This document shows, piece by piece, positions 36,752 through 49,600 of a DNA stretch of 64,000 nucleotides. Source of the DNA: Ziziphus jujuba. Taxonomy: Eukaryota; Streptophyta; Magnoliopsida; Rosales; Rhamnaceae. The notes under the pieces were generated by a model. The model ran no database searches and was not told the DNA's origin. It saw nothing but the letters and a program-made list of their open reading frames with translations. Numbering within the stretch: the first letter of the stretch is position 1; every line of letters begins with the position of its first letter. Made by a program: the position numbers and the translations under genes. Location of the stretch: contig NC_083388.1 of NCBI RefSeq assembly GCF_031755915.1, positions 317,501-381,500 of the forward strand, read 5' to 3'.

Positions 36752-36911
36752 CTCAAAAATCAAATCTTTTCTTTTTCTTTTTTTTTTGTTTTGTTTTTTT
36801 TTTTTGTTTTTCTTGTTTTCATAGCAGAAAAAACCGATTTTTTGGTTTTTGTTTTCTTTGAAAAAAAAACAAAATAAAATTTCAAATAAAAAGCCATTTT
36901 CATTGCCAGCC

Positions 36912-37869
36912 ATGACTGAGGTCCTCCATTCTCCATCCCATTTCGCTTCTTCTTCTTCTCCAAGAACAAGCTCTTCTTCATCCTCCGCTAACTCCTTATC
37001 CTGCGCCCTCCCTCCTTCCTTATCCTTCGCATCCGCTCCCAATGTGGACCACGACGATGAGGAAGGAGTTTTGTCTAGGGTGACTGACTGTGACCCAGAA
37101 GAGGAGGAGGAGGAGGACAGGGACAAGGAGAGCAGAGATCAGCTTTCTTTGTTGGCGTTGCTTGTCACCCTTTTCAGGAAATCTTTGATTGCCTGCAAGA
37201 GCGACCGGAGAGAGCTTTGTTCCATGGAGATCGGTTGGCCTACTAACGTACGCCATGTTGCGCATGTCACCTTTGATAGGTTCAATGGCTTCTTGGGTTT
37301 GCCCGTTGAGTTCGAACCCGAAGTCCCCAGGAGGGCTCCTAGTGCAAGGTGCTAAATTTTAGGGCTTTTCTTTATTTATTTATTTATTTTATTCTTATTC
37401 TTTTGTTTTTTTCTGTGTTTTGTTAAATGCATATTTCTTGGAATTGAAAATTTTACGTTTTTGATTGGTGGGGTTCTGCCTTTATTTTGTTGCTTACGTT
37501 GCATTGGTTTTATCCAATGGTCTACATTGTGAATTTCATCTTACGTAATGTTGATTTGTGAATGCCTCAAGCCATGCCCTTTATGTTCCTCAAGTTTTGA
37601 TATTCTTTTTCGTTGGTACTGATTTTGGCATCGTAGTATTTTTTTTATTTTTATTTTTATTTTTTTTGACATTCTATCCTTTTGGTAACTTAATTTCAAT
37701 TTTGATGTCTTTTTCTCTTTACAGTTTATCCTGGGTTTTGTTGTATTGGTGGCTGGGGAAAGGAAAATACATGTCTAGTTGTAGGGGAAAAAAATCCAAT
37801 TACTGATTTCTCAAATAAGGGCATTTATTTTTTGGTCTTTATTTGCTCCTTTTAGTGTTTTTATTCCCT

Positions 37870-37903
<34 letters not shown>

Positions 37904-40900
37904 ATTTGCGATCATTGAAATGATACGCATAGCGCTGCGAAAGCATTAGGAGATTGTGATTTGTGACAATGCCATATTTCTCTATAGAGGTACTTTCTTT
38001 AGGTTTACAGCCTATCCATAGAAACATACTATCTGCAAGAACTTTTTGAACTCTTTCTGGTTTTCAAAATATAAATAGTAAGTCTTTTAAGGAAGAAATC
38101 ATGCAAGCAAGACTAAATAAATGTCATCTTGGAGAGATATGAGAACTTCCTGAAAATTAAACTAACTGCAGGTAGTTCTATATTGGATTAACATTGCATT
38201 GAATAGTTTTCCTTGAAGGCTTAAAGTTTCATAATGGTTTTGTGTTTCTTTGTGGCTGTTGAATCATACCGATGAATATTTCTTGCTCCAAATATTAACT
38301 TTTTTTAACTATCTATGTTTGAATTTTCTAACATGTAGTGCCACTGTTTTTGGAGTTTCTACGGAGTCTATGCAATTGTCTTATGATTCTAGAGGGAATA
38401 GCGTGCCTACGATTCTCTTACTTATGCAAGGACATTTGTATGCTCTTGGAGGCCTGCAGGTATACCATCTTGTCTTTCTAATCTATATTCATGTTTTTCC
38501 TGACCTCTCTCATACGCTTAAGATTTTTGGGGCAACCAAACCATACTAGCTGGGAGTTGGATAAATTATGCAGGTTATGTTTGATTATTATACTTCAATG
38601 TCAGGAAGGGGCTTGTTTTATTTATTTTTGCAGTGGTTAAATATCAAACTATGCAGAGTTTATTCAATCTGCAAAGTACGTCATATTGCTCAATTTGCAT
38701 GTGTAGGCGGAAGGCATCTTTAGAATTAATGCAGAAAACAGTCAAGAAGAGTATGTTAGGGACCAATTAAATAGAGGAGTTGTACCAGAAGACATCGATG
38801 TACATTGTCTCGCTGGACTTATCAAGGTATATCATTGCAATTTTAATACTAGATGGTCATCTTGTATTGCGTCTTGTTTTGCAATATGTTTGTAGTTGTT
38901 CTGAGTAATTATAGTAGCATAGACAATGTGCTATTTACTTCTAGAATATTATCTTTCTTCTAGAGTTCAAATTGTTTAGAAATAACGTGCATAAAGGGTA
39001 AGAATTTAACTGATGCACATCTAGCCATGGAAAAGAACTAATTGTATGTTATTTCCTGATTTAATTATGAGCTGTCTCTATTTTAGAGTATAATAAATAT
39101 ATTACAAAGTAATTTGAAATGTGCAGCTATAAAATTGAATAAAATAAATGTGAATTTAATATTGTTATAACTATAGTTGAATATGATAAGCGGAATGTAT
39201 GGATTGCATGGCTTTTGACTTTATTTCCGAGGTAATGCTTATTTGCAGTTGGTTGCTATAGGTCCTTTTACTTTTGCTGGGGAATGTCTAGAACTCCAAT
39301 AAAGTCTTGTATGGTAGACTGGTTCTAGCAAATGTTGTGATGGATCGCTGATGTGTTGTTGGCTCATTGTATTTCAATAGCCCATCCAGAAGTTTTGAAA
39401 TCTTTAAATTAGACTCCAGCATCCTTCGATCATCATAATATTTCATTGATAATAACTACAGGTGGATGCTTATGCTTCTTCCTTACAAATCCTTACCTCA
39501 TTGTTAAGTGATCAATTTTATTGTGCATGTGGCAACATACTTGTCCTATAGAGTCTCATAGATTTTTTCAGGGTCTTGCAAAGAAATATGGATGTCCTTG
39601 ACTTAAATATTTGTCATGTTCTTCTTTTTCTTGTGACTGTTGTCTTTATGTACTTGTAATGCATTTTTTATCTGGAGAGTAGTGTATTATTATTGTTTTG
39701 AACTCATTTTGTATCAAATCTGATGCGTGAACTTAATGTGTATGTGGTCATATAGGCTTGGTTTAGGGAACTTCCAATGGGGGTTCTGGATTCTCTGGCA
39801 CCTGAGCAGGTAATCCAAAGCCAGACAGAAGAGGAGTGTGCTGAGCTTGTAAGGCTTCTACCCTCAACTGAAGGAGCTCTGCTGGATTGGGCCATCAACC
39901 TGATGGCTGATGTTGTCCAACATGAAGATCTAAACAAGATGAATGCACGCAACATTGCTATGGTTTTTGCACCCAACATGACTCAGGTGAGTTGGTCTAA
40001 TTTTCACTCTAGAGTTGATTCTTCTATGTTAACAATAGCATGACCTTAAATTTTTGAGGCCAAATTGATGTCCCTAATAATCATGTGAATTCATTCCGTA
40101 ATGTAACACTTGGCTTGGAAGTACATATATGCTTTAGAATGATTGCTTCTACTGTTCTCTTAACAATTAGAGCATATTAAATACTAATTATGGTCTCATT
40201 TTCTTTCTATTTGTGTTGATGATGCCCGTGCTTTAGTTGTTTATCTTGTCTTCTGTCCCAAAAGGATTTGATGGCAATATGGATAGCAGATAACCAATTG
40301 GTTGGAAGAATAACAGATTTGCGTGGTTAATTTTGGTTGCAGATGGCAGATCCTTTAACTGCATTGATGTATGCTGTACAAGTGATGAACTTCCTCAAGA
40401 CACTTATATTAAAAACACTAAAAGAAAGAAAAGATTCTGTGATAGAGCCTGCTCCTTCTCGACGCTTAGAGCCTTCCGATGAGAATGGACACCAGAGCCC
40501 TTCACAGCCTTGCACGGAATATAACTTCCAAGAGAATGAAGAGATGGAGCAATTATTGATTGGTGAAGAGCCTGTTTTGGGACGTTCTCATGACTCCAAT
40601 AAAAACAATAACGTAATCAATGAAGCTACCGACAGTTTGGTGAGCTCTGCTGAGAAACAAAACTCTGATCTGGTTGGGTCTTGTCAAACTGCAGCTCTAG
40701 TTGACACGTGCTTAAACAAAACAGAAACTGGAGTTCAATTATATGTCGGAAGGAGCCAAAATTGTCAATCAAGTGATACAAATCTAAAAAAGGAGCCCAG
40801 AAAAATAATTGATCAGCAACGAGTAATACAGGGAATGGTGCCTATTGAGAAAACTCGAGGAATGAGCACCCTCAGTCGCATAGATTCAAGGACAGAGTTG

Positions 40901-40918
40901 ATCGAAGCCTGGCGATGA
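36912..40918 (+). CDS. Rop (Rho of plants) GTPase-activating protein with CRIB motif
   Basis: It switches off ROP small GTPases at the plasma membrane by stimulating GTP hydrolysis. Exons 36912-37348, 38339-38459, 38707-38826, 39756-39986 and 40343-40918 join to 494 residues. After a Ser-rich and acidic N-terminus (EEEEEED), the CRIB motif starts near residue 107 (IGWPTNVRHVAHVTFDRFNG). The RhoGAP domain follows, about residues 147-305, with the arginine finger Arg192 in EGIFRIN and the conserved AWFRELP and NIAMVFAPNMTQ. The C-terminal 190 residues are polar and variable. CRIB plus RhoGAP is specific to plant RopGAPs. The start codon is the first ATG of the open frame that precedes the conserved part. 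Confidence 0.96.
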
Positions 40919-43402
40919 AGACAACCGTAAGAATAGTTTGTCCCTAGCTGATGATATGACAATGTTGAGTGTTAGTTTGATCATTGAGGGATTGGTGAGG
41001 CCATGAAATGTTCATGTATGTTCTTTGTTGTTTCTGGGGTGGTTTGCTTAACCTGATCTGATTTCGTAGGAAGTCACTCTCTCACAGCATTACATTAATG
41101 TTTGCGTTGTGAAATGTTTTTCATTTGTATGTTTCATTTGTTTGTTTAACTTTTTATCCGCATGGATCTTTCATTTTCCTCTTTGGTCCATGAAATGCAC
41201 TGGAACTTGGGGAATCCATTTTCGTCCCATGGCATTCTACATATGATGTGTTACAATGGCCATGGCATAAATATTTCATTCGCTATTCACATAAACAAGC
41301 TAATGTTGTTGATTAAGTGGGGAAAGTAAAATCAAAGGATCCGATTCAGGTGAATATTCCTGGTATATGCTTTGTTGCCATGGATATCACAGGAATGGAT
41401 GACAGTTTGCCAGGCTTTTGTATTTTGTTAGTGGCTTAGTGATTAGCTTTGTAATGAAGCTGTCAAATGAATTGACCAAAGTAAGCCTCTAGGCTCTTAA
41501 GTAAGACTATTGAAGATTTTGGGGACCATATATCCTTGCAATAATTAAATAGATTTTTAATTATTAGCTTCAGATACTTTGGACAATTTATTTTCAACCA
41601 TATATACTCATTAGAGGATACCACCATGCCACCGCAGGAATTGGACAAAACATCCTTTTACACTTTATATGTTGCTGCTACTTTTCTTATTTATTGGCTA
41701 AAATTTTCAATCTAACTATATATATATTTTACCAAAAAAAAAAAAAAAAAATCTGACTATTTCTTATGCTAACTATGACCGTCTTCTTTGAAAAACGACA
41801 TTTTCATCCTATCATGGAATTTTGTCAATAGATATTTGAATTCTTTCCTGTCTAATTACTCCTTATCCTAAAATTATACTATTTTATATTTACACATATT
41901 AACACAGGAGTAATGATATACATGATAACTTTATGTTATTATAATTATTTTGCCGTAAAACTAATGATAGCATGAATAAACAGCTCACTTTAAATGAAAT
42001 ATTCCTCATTAAAGCTACCATAGACCTTTTTTTCTTTATTTATTTATTTTTTTTCCATCATCTCCATAGACTGTTAATGTAAATTAATTGTATGCAGCAT
42101 AGACAAATTTTCAAGTCACATAAAATATGTATGTGTATATGATTAACTTCTGTTATTTCTCCGAAATACTCACCTTTTTTGTTTTTTTGTTTTTTGTTTT
42201 TTGTTTTTTTGGGATACAACACAAGATCATAAAGCGAAAAAGGGATCACAAAGAGATGATGTGAAGATCGAAGATGTGCAAGGTATGGGTTCAAATTGTC
42301 TTGCAAATCACATCAACATGATGACCTGTCACAATGTGATTGGAGCATGGAAAATATTTTAGAAAAATTAAATTACATATATAATAAATTCGGGTGTGTG
42401 GATGCCATAAAAAATGAGCTATCTGCACCTAAGATTTATTATACATATGTGCGTGTACCTGATTTTACTTTAGTATCTATACATATATACTCATGTTAGT
42501 GTCCAATTATATATAATTTTAAATAATCTATCCCATAAATTACTTAATTTGAGAATTTATCTGGTAAATTATATGAAATCCAACACTCATACATACAGTA
42601 ACATGAGTGTGTGCACATCACCAAAAAAAAAAAGAAAAAAAAATGAAGAAGAAGAAAAAGAAAAAAGGAATATTTACGCATACTACAGCAGACTACATAT
42701 ATATATATGTACACGCACATACACACTAAACATATGAATTGGAATTTGGGCCATGGTAGGCACTTGATCTGCCTTTTATGCCTGAGGTTGTGGATTTAAA
42801 CCATAAATTTGTTGCGAGAACAAATATATGGAAAGCTTACAAGCGATACATATGTTTGATGTAAAAAGTTTAAGAGAAACCAGGATAGGATTAAAAAAAA
42901 AAAAAAAAAAAAGAAAAAGAAAAAAAAGGAAAAAAAGAAAAAGTGAAATAAAGTATCTATTTTTGAACATGAATGGAGATAGAAAAATAGGGACATAATA
43001 TACATATAAATATTAAGTTTGTGTATTATATGGAATGAGAAGTTAAATAGAAAGTTGCATAGATTTGCAACCACCAAATCTAGAGGTAGCTCCAAAACCA
43101 CCAATTTCCATACGAGTACTTCAACAGATTGAGAGATATCCATAATGAGCAAACCCCCACCCCCCTCCCCAAATTAATAGTAACGCAACCTCCCTTTGAT
43201 TTTTTCAAATTCCTCTTCCCAATCCCAATACATGCTCATCTCGTGCATCTTTCTCTCCATCTCCATCTCCATCTCCATCTTCATCTTCTTCTTCATATCC
43301 ATCTTCATCTCCATCTTCATCTAATTTTCCTTGAAAACCTCATATCTCTCAACAGAACAAAATTATATCAGATAAAAAAAGGCTATATATATAAATACAT
43401 CC
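40919..43402. other. Spacer between Rop GAP and FAF-like genes
   Basis: The first few hundred bases are the Rop GAP 3' UTR. No gene follows. A-rich and T-rich tracts and short (TA)n occur, for example at 41730-41751, 42622-42672 and 42894-42946. The right end is the FAF-like gene promoter and leader with a CCATCT-type repeat. Confidence 0.6.
43254..43325 (+). repeat. TCCATC/TTCATC hexanucleotide repeat upstream of FAF-like
   Basis: About 11 imperfect units of tccatc, ttcatc and tcttct are pyrimidine-rich on the coding strand. They lie 80-150 nt before the ATG, probably in the 5' leader or core promoter. A TATATATAAA motif lies only about 10 nt before the ATG, too close to be the TATA box for that start. 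Confidence 0.85.
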
Positions 43403-44467
43403 ATGGCAGCCTGTGGAAGCCTCCAACACCTGTTCGACAACCCATTGGGTGAATCCCCAACAACACTAGTTGAATCCCCCTATTCATGGAACCAAATCAA
43501 GTCTGTAAAACCCATCGAGCAATCCTCCTCTTTCACCGAGATCTTTGGCGAGCTTCATTTCAAAGACAATTCTTCTTCTCTGTCTTCTTGTTTGTTGCCT
43601 CCCATGACTTCTTCTTCTTCTTCTTCATCTTCATCGTCATCATCGTCATCCTCATGTTTGACAAACTTAGAGCCCATCATCAATATTCAGGAGGAGGAAA
43701 AAAACAAGAAGAGTCCATCATCCATATCAATGGAGGATTCTTTCTCAAGCCTCACAAAGACCAAGTACGGCTTTAGTAGTTTTCACAGAAGCAGTTGTGA
43801 TAGCTTTTCTACGTTAATGAATTCAGAAAGTTTACAACTTTGCACTGAGGGACTTGGCTTTGAAAGCTCCGGCGAGGTGGAGGAGGACTTGATGACCACC
43901 AAGGACAAGGACAAGGATGATGATGATGATTGTCAATTACGAAAGCAACAACAGAAATTAACCAGTACTACTACTACCATTACTACTACTAGTTGTCCAA
44001 ATGATAATCATTTGTCATTTCAAAACTTGAACTTGTGTGGAGAATTGAAGAGGTCATCCAGAAGCACTATTCATATCAATGGTTCATCATCATCATCATC
44101 TTCAGGATCAGGAACAGGAAAATTCCCTCCGCCCATTTCTTGTATAAGCAAGAATGGAAAACCTTGGGTTTGCTTCAAATCCTATCGCCACGATGGCAGG
44201 TTCGTTCTCAAACAGATTAGGATTCCTACCCAGGAGTTCTTGCATGCATGCAGAGAAGATGGCCGTCTCAAGCTCCACTTTGTTCATCCGCATCATCACC
44301 ACCATGGAATTCTTGAAGACCCAGAAGATCAACAATATGATCATGACGAAGACGATGATGATGAAGGAGGTGATGATGATGACGACAACGACCATCACCA
44401 CCACCAAGAAAATGGCAAGGTAGAAGACAATATTGATGAAGCTGAGCTTGTCCCTGTTAGGAGATAG
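43403..44467 (+). CDS. FANTASTIC FOUR (FAF)-like protein
   Basis: A plant-specific protein of 354 residues, single exon. FAF proteins influence shoot meristem size; the FAF-like branch is less studied and often annotated as chloroplastic. The N-terminus MAACGSLQHLFDNPL and the WNQIKSVKP segment are typical of that branch. The FAF domain spans about residues 241-296, with FPPPISCI, GKPWVCFKSYRHDGRFVLKQIRIP and DGRLKLHFV. Low-complexity segments surround it: a Ser run (about residues 70-86), Asp/Lys and Thr runs in the middle, and a His/Asp/Glu-rich tail. Expanded TCA/TCT, GAT/GAC and CAT/CAC codons suggest repeat slippage. The molecular activity of the family is unknown. Confidence 0.92.
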   Translation: MAACGSLQHLFDNPLGESPTTLVESPYSWNQIKSVKPIEQSSSFTEIFGELHFKDNSSSLSSCLLPPMTSSSSSSSSSSSSSSSCLTNLEPIINIQEEEKNKKSPSSISMEDSFSSLTKTKYGFSSFHRSSCDSFSTLMNSESLQLCTEGLGFESSGEVEEDLMTTKDKDKDDDDDCQLRKQQQKLTSTTTTITTTSCPNDNHLSFQNLNLCGELKRSSRSTIHINGSSSSSSSGSGTGKFPPPISCISKNGKPWVCFKSYRHDGRFVLKQIRIPTQEFLHACREDGRLKLHFVHPHHHHHGILEDPEDQQYDHDEDDDDEGGDDDDDNDHHHHQENGKVEDNIDEAELVPVRR

Positions 44468-45321
44468 GATATAGCAAGTTTCAGAGCTTGTTTTGATATG
44501 GCAAGTTTTAAAGCATGTTTTGATAGAGCAAGTTTCAGATCTTTTTTTCCAGTTTTCCCCTGTAATTCTTCAGAACCCCACAAAAAAAAGAAAAAAAAAA
44601 GAAAAAAAAAAAAAGAAACTGCAAATGATTAGACAATATAACATATGTTTTTTTCTTCTTTGTTTGACAAAATGAATTCATCTGGCTTATCCAAATTTGA
44701 TCAGAATCAAAGTCATCATAGAGCTTGCTTAATTTAGCCATCTACACCAGACAATAGGAAGCCATTCTTCTCGCTATATTTTCTTCTTTGATTTCCATAG
44801 TTGTTTTCTTTCTATTTGATGCAAATTACATTGAGGGTCTTTCTTTTTCACCTGATCCCATTAATATTTCCACAAAATTTCCAAACACAAAGCTTTTTTC
44901 TGATAGGGCCAAAAGTCGTTAATTTCACAATAGACCAAAACTGCATGTGCAATTTACCTCTTTCTTAGTGCTTTTGGTGTGAATGATCCTTATGCAAGAA
45001 AGAGGTAGTGGAAATTAATTTATTGCATGATAAGGAACTTAACCATGAACTAGTTTTATTGTAAGATATAGCAACTCTATCACAAAATTCAACAGAAAAA
45101 AGAAAAATAAACCCAAAAAAAAAAAAAAAGAAAAAGAAAAAAAGATAAGCACAACACCTAAGATCTTCAATCGATTCATGATATATATAATACAATTTTG
45201 TTTAGATTGTGACATTATTAATATTACCAAATTTTGGCCTTTCGTATGAACTTTCAATCAAATAATGGCACTTTAATCAACTGGATGACTCCATATTTTG
45301 CTTTCACATACATTTTTTGAA

Positions 45322-45363
<42 letters not shown>

Positions 45364-45665
45364 CTCTTCACAGTAAAAGTAGTACAAATTACAGAACAAA
45401 TTATTAATCAAAAGAAGTAGATAGACCAGTGTTAAATGTAAATCAGTGTTCCTGGGAGATCTTAGAAAAATATCAGCAAGTATTTTATAATTTTTTTTTT
45501 TTTTCCAGCAGATTGTTTTTGTATTCATCTTGTATGAAATGACCGAGTTTGAAAGCGAACGAGCCTTCAAAAAAGGCTGCGACCCAATATTTTGGAAATT
45601 AATTGTTAATTTCACGAACAGTATCCAATTCCAACCGTTTGGATTTTTCATTATTTTATTAAGTG

Positions 45666-45705
<40 letters not shown>

Positions 45706-46036
45706 GGTCCTCTCTATTTTTACCAAATTTTTATTTAAATATTTTTAGAAAATTATTATAGACTAGTGGACAAAAAGGGAATTTTATCCACCAGACACGT
45801 GGCAAAACATATGCCTAACTCATTGGAATGTCAAATACACAGTGTTTGTCTTGATGTTTAGAGAAATATGGAGTTCACTAAGCCAACCATGGTCCATATA
45901 AAACAACTCCAATCTACTTTTTATTGTTACTACTACATCCATCTTTGTTCAAATGTTCCATTTCTTATTGTTTTCTGCATTATTTTGCTGAAAGAGGTAT
46001 ATACTATATCTCCATAAAATGCATATGCTGACATGT

Positions 46037-46083
<47 letters not shown>

Positions 46084-46641
46084 CCCAAAAATTGAAAAAA
46101 AAAATAAAAAAAAATACACCCTGTATTCTAAACAATAAAAGAAACACTCACACCAAATCAGATTTTTAAAATCAAATACTTCCAAAATATGGATCGTTAA
46201 CGGCTACATAACTCGACTAAAACCACTGCCCATTTCGAGCCATGAAGATTGACGGTCGCATGTGGATGGGCCCTCTGGACTGGGGAGAACATCTCAACCG
46301 TGAATTTCACAGCTCAAACTAGATAACGGGGCTCTATGTTTATCAATTTATGGCCACCACTATAAACTAGAAAACGCCAGAATTATTCATTTGTAAAGCT
46401 TAGTAACACCGTTCAAAAAATTTTTGTCCGAATCTCCAACTTCACGGCCAGAAACACAAGATTTTCATTTTTTTTCTTTTATTTAACTTTTATTCAATGT
46501 TACGAAATTTTAAATACACCACTTAAGGTTTCCTCTTAATTCTTTTCCCTTCCTGAAATTTAGTACATGATAACGACAATTTTCAGAGCACTTCTATTAA
46601 TCAATTCTAAAACATGCATGGCACTAAGAGGCAAGGCATAA
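44468..46641. other. Intergenic region between convergent FAF-like and amidase genes
   Basis: It contains the 3' UTRs of both genes at its ends. Between them are A-rich tracts (44580-44616, 45113-45145), (TA)n at 45322-45348 and 45669-45696, and a (CA)21 array at 46039-46081. A moderately complex stretch at 45770-46400 includes an ACGTGGC motif near 45794. No coding region is supported. Confidence 0.6.
46039..46081. repeat. (CA)21 microsatellite
   Basis: Uninterrupted CA array in non-coding DNA. Confidence 0.97.
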
Positions 46642-49600
46642 TCAGAATGGCACATTACTGCCATCTAATGTCAACAGAACCTTGTATAACTCTGGACGCC
46701 TATCACGGAATACTCCCCAACTATGTCTCTTCAATCTGATTTTATCCAGATCAAACTGTGCAACAAGTATAGCTTCCTCTTTATCATCAGCAGATGCAAC
46801 AATTTCTCCAGTGGGTCCTGCACATTGATTCATATCATAAAATACATATCCGCATAAAATGTATAACAGTGTTCAAAATCTACAAATGCCAACAAATCAC
46901 AGAATGGAATACCTGCTATAAAAGAGTTTCCATAAAATGTGATCGCACTATTCCCATGCTCCGTCTCAATTATCTCTTTTCCTATGCGATTTGAAGCTAC
47001 TAGAGGAACCTGGATTCATCAATGATTGATAGTGTTTCAATACATACACTATATTTTACAAGCTTTATGAATAAATATTCAAAACTAGCGGCAATTCCTT
47101 AACAATGATTGCAAAAGTGCTGTGAGTCTATTCAATTCATCAAACTTTAAAAGACTTAAACTATTGAATAACTAATTATTGGTCCGAGGAAGCAGATCTT
47201 CATTGAACGTCTGATGAAGCTGGGTTTTTATGGGAATTTTCTCAATGTTGTTTAGTTGTGTCGATGAGTAGACTTAAGAGGTTTTAGGGGTAGCTAAAGT
47301 GTTATAAGATAAACACCATTCCTCAAACAAGACAGGTGAGAATGAGAAGCAGAAGGAGCAAGCTAACTAAAACTACCTAGAGTAATTGCCATGTTGATAA
47401 AACACTGTCAACCTCCAGTCCCTAAAACTCACCACGTTAGCCCCAGCATGCCCTTGCATTACCCGCCTCCAGTGATCACAAGAGTCAAGTCCATCATCTT
47501 GAGGTTCAGAACCTATAGCAGTAGGGTAAAACAATATCTCTGCGCCTTGAAGAACCATAGCTCGAGCTGCCTCAGGAAACCACTGATCCCAGCAAATTGC
47601 TGACACAAAAATGCATTAGCAACTTCAGTTCCCCATCTTCACATCCTTACAAACCAAATGATACAATAAAAGTTTAACTGATAAAAAAATGTCCTTGGTT
47701 CTTTTCTTTCTTTTCTCGTACAACACGTTCAGATTGCCAGGTTGAAGCCCAAAATGCAACATAAATAAAAATTTGTTATTGCTTGGTTGCATAGGTTGAA
47801 AGTTTCAAAACTTTAGACTCGTTTGATGTTATTGCTTGGTTACATAGGTTGAAAGTTTCAATGCTTTTAGACTTGTTTAGTTGGCATGTTTTTGAATGCA
47901 AAAACAGACAATATTTTTGTAAATAGACCAAATGGAGCAAAGGGTCTGAAGTCTTTAGAAAAGGCTCAAGAGTGTCCAGTAGCCAGTAACCTAGGTAAAA
48001 TCAGTCAGGAATAGGAGACATTATAGGTCTTCAATGGTCCACCAGGCATAATGCTGGTGACCAAAGAGCAAGCTTGCCTAACCATGGCCAACTTAACCTG
48101 TTATGGTCAATTAAAGGACATGGTTGTCAACCAAAAAAACAAAAGAAAAAAAAGGGCTCCTTCAAGTAGCCGGTGTGCCTCAATCTTCATTAAACCAACA
48201 TATAAATCAGTTCTAAATAACTTAGGAGAGCCGTAAGGTAAGTTGTTATTATTAAGATTGCTGAACATAACTCAAAAACTAAGCAGTGAATTTTCTTACC
48301 AACTCCAATCTTTGCAAACTTTGTTTGGAAAACCTGTTTGACCCAGAAAAAGACTGTAAGTTCCACTAGCCATCCAAATCACCACCAAATTCAAAGTTGT
48401 TTAAGAAACCACAAGACACTATGATTATATTTTGTACCCACCTTGAAGCCAGTGTCACCTGGATTGAAGTAAAACTTTTCCTGATAGCCTGTAAAGGGAA
48501 CTATTGCTTGTAACAAAAAATGAATAAAAAATTTAATGTAAAGTTAGTTAAGCATTTTGAATACCTGGTCCATCTGGGATATGAGACTTTCGATAAAGTC
48601 CAAGATCTGCCCCATCAGCATCAATTATGGCAATTGAATTATAATGGGCATTGTTTGCCTCTTCAAAGAAGCTAACTGGAATTACTACACCTAGCGCTTT
48701 TGCAAGATTCTGCATCCTACTCAGCATGAAGGAAAAAATTAAAAAAAGAAAGTTTGACTACAATAAAGTTCATAATACTATAACTAGATTATTCTTTGTT
48801 ACCATAATAGGAATAAAAATGGTGAAATTTACACAGTCAGATGATTTATCTACACACGGGAGGAAAAAAAAAAAAAAAAAAAATTGAAGCCGTTTCTTAA
48901 AATTTTACCTCAAGATCGTTGGATGGCCTTTATAAGGCTTAGCTCGCTGAAAGAAGTCCTCCCTTTGTGCCTGACAGAAGTAATATCCCTCGAAAAGCTC
49001 CTACCAGTATCCATAAAAGGAAAATTCTATCAATCTAACAAACAATACATTTATATCTTTAAGAATCACAAGACCTAAGATGCTAGATTACTCGTTGTCA
49101 CTCAAAAGGTTGAAATATAACACATTTGGATGATATGGAGGATCCATAAAGCATCATATAAACAAATGCTATGGGAAGGAATGAAACATAATAAATATCC
49201 ACATGATCATATTTCCATCCATCTTTATAGAACTACTTTTCACGAAAAAAATAAAGTCCATCTTTATTGAACATCAAACAAAATATTTTTTCACTCAGGT
49301 GACTGAAATACTAATGGAAAAGTTTTGTTCCCCTTTTTTTTTTTTTCCCCTTTTTTTAAAAAGCATAAAATATCTGGGTCTCAAGTTGGCATACCTGTAT
49401 AAGAATGATGTTTGCACCCTTTGCATGAGCAGCTCTAACCAGCCTGCATGGTAGAGAAAAATATGTGTTGAATGAAAAGAAACCCCCTTAAACGAGTTGC
49501 AAATTGAAAGAAAGGGTACCAGCTGAAAATAAAACTGACAATGGGAGGGGAACACATGGACTAGCAAAATGAAGCGGTAGAAAACAATTCAGTGATTGCA

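Noticed and set aside
42755..42830. Possible degenerate tRNA-derived sequence (gaggttgtggatttaaacc)
   Set aside because: Only the B-box-like part is present and the arms do not pair, so it is at most an old SINE fragment.
43152..43328. Pyrimidine-rich open frame encoding a His/Leu repeat protein upstream of the FAF-like gene
   Set aside because: It is produced by the TCCATC hexanucleotide repeat in another frame and has no conserved sequence.
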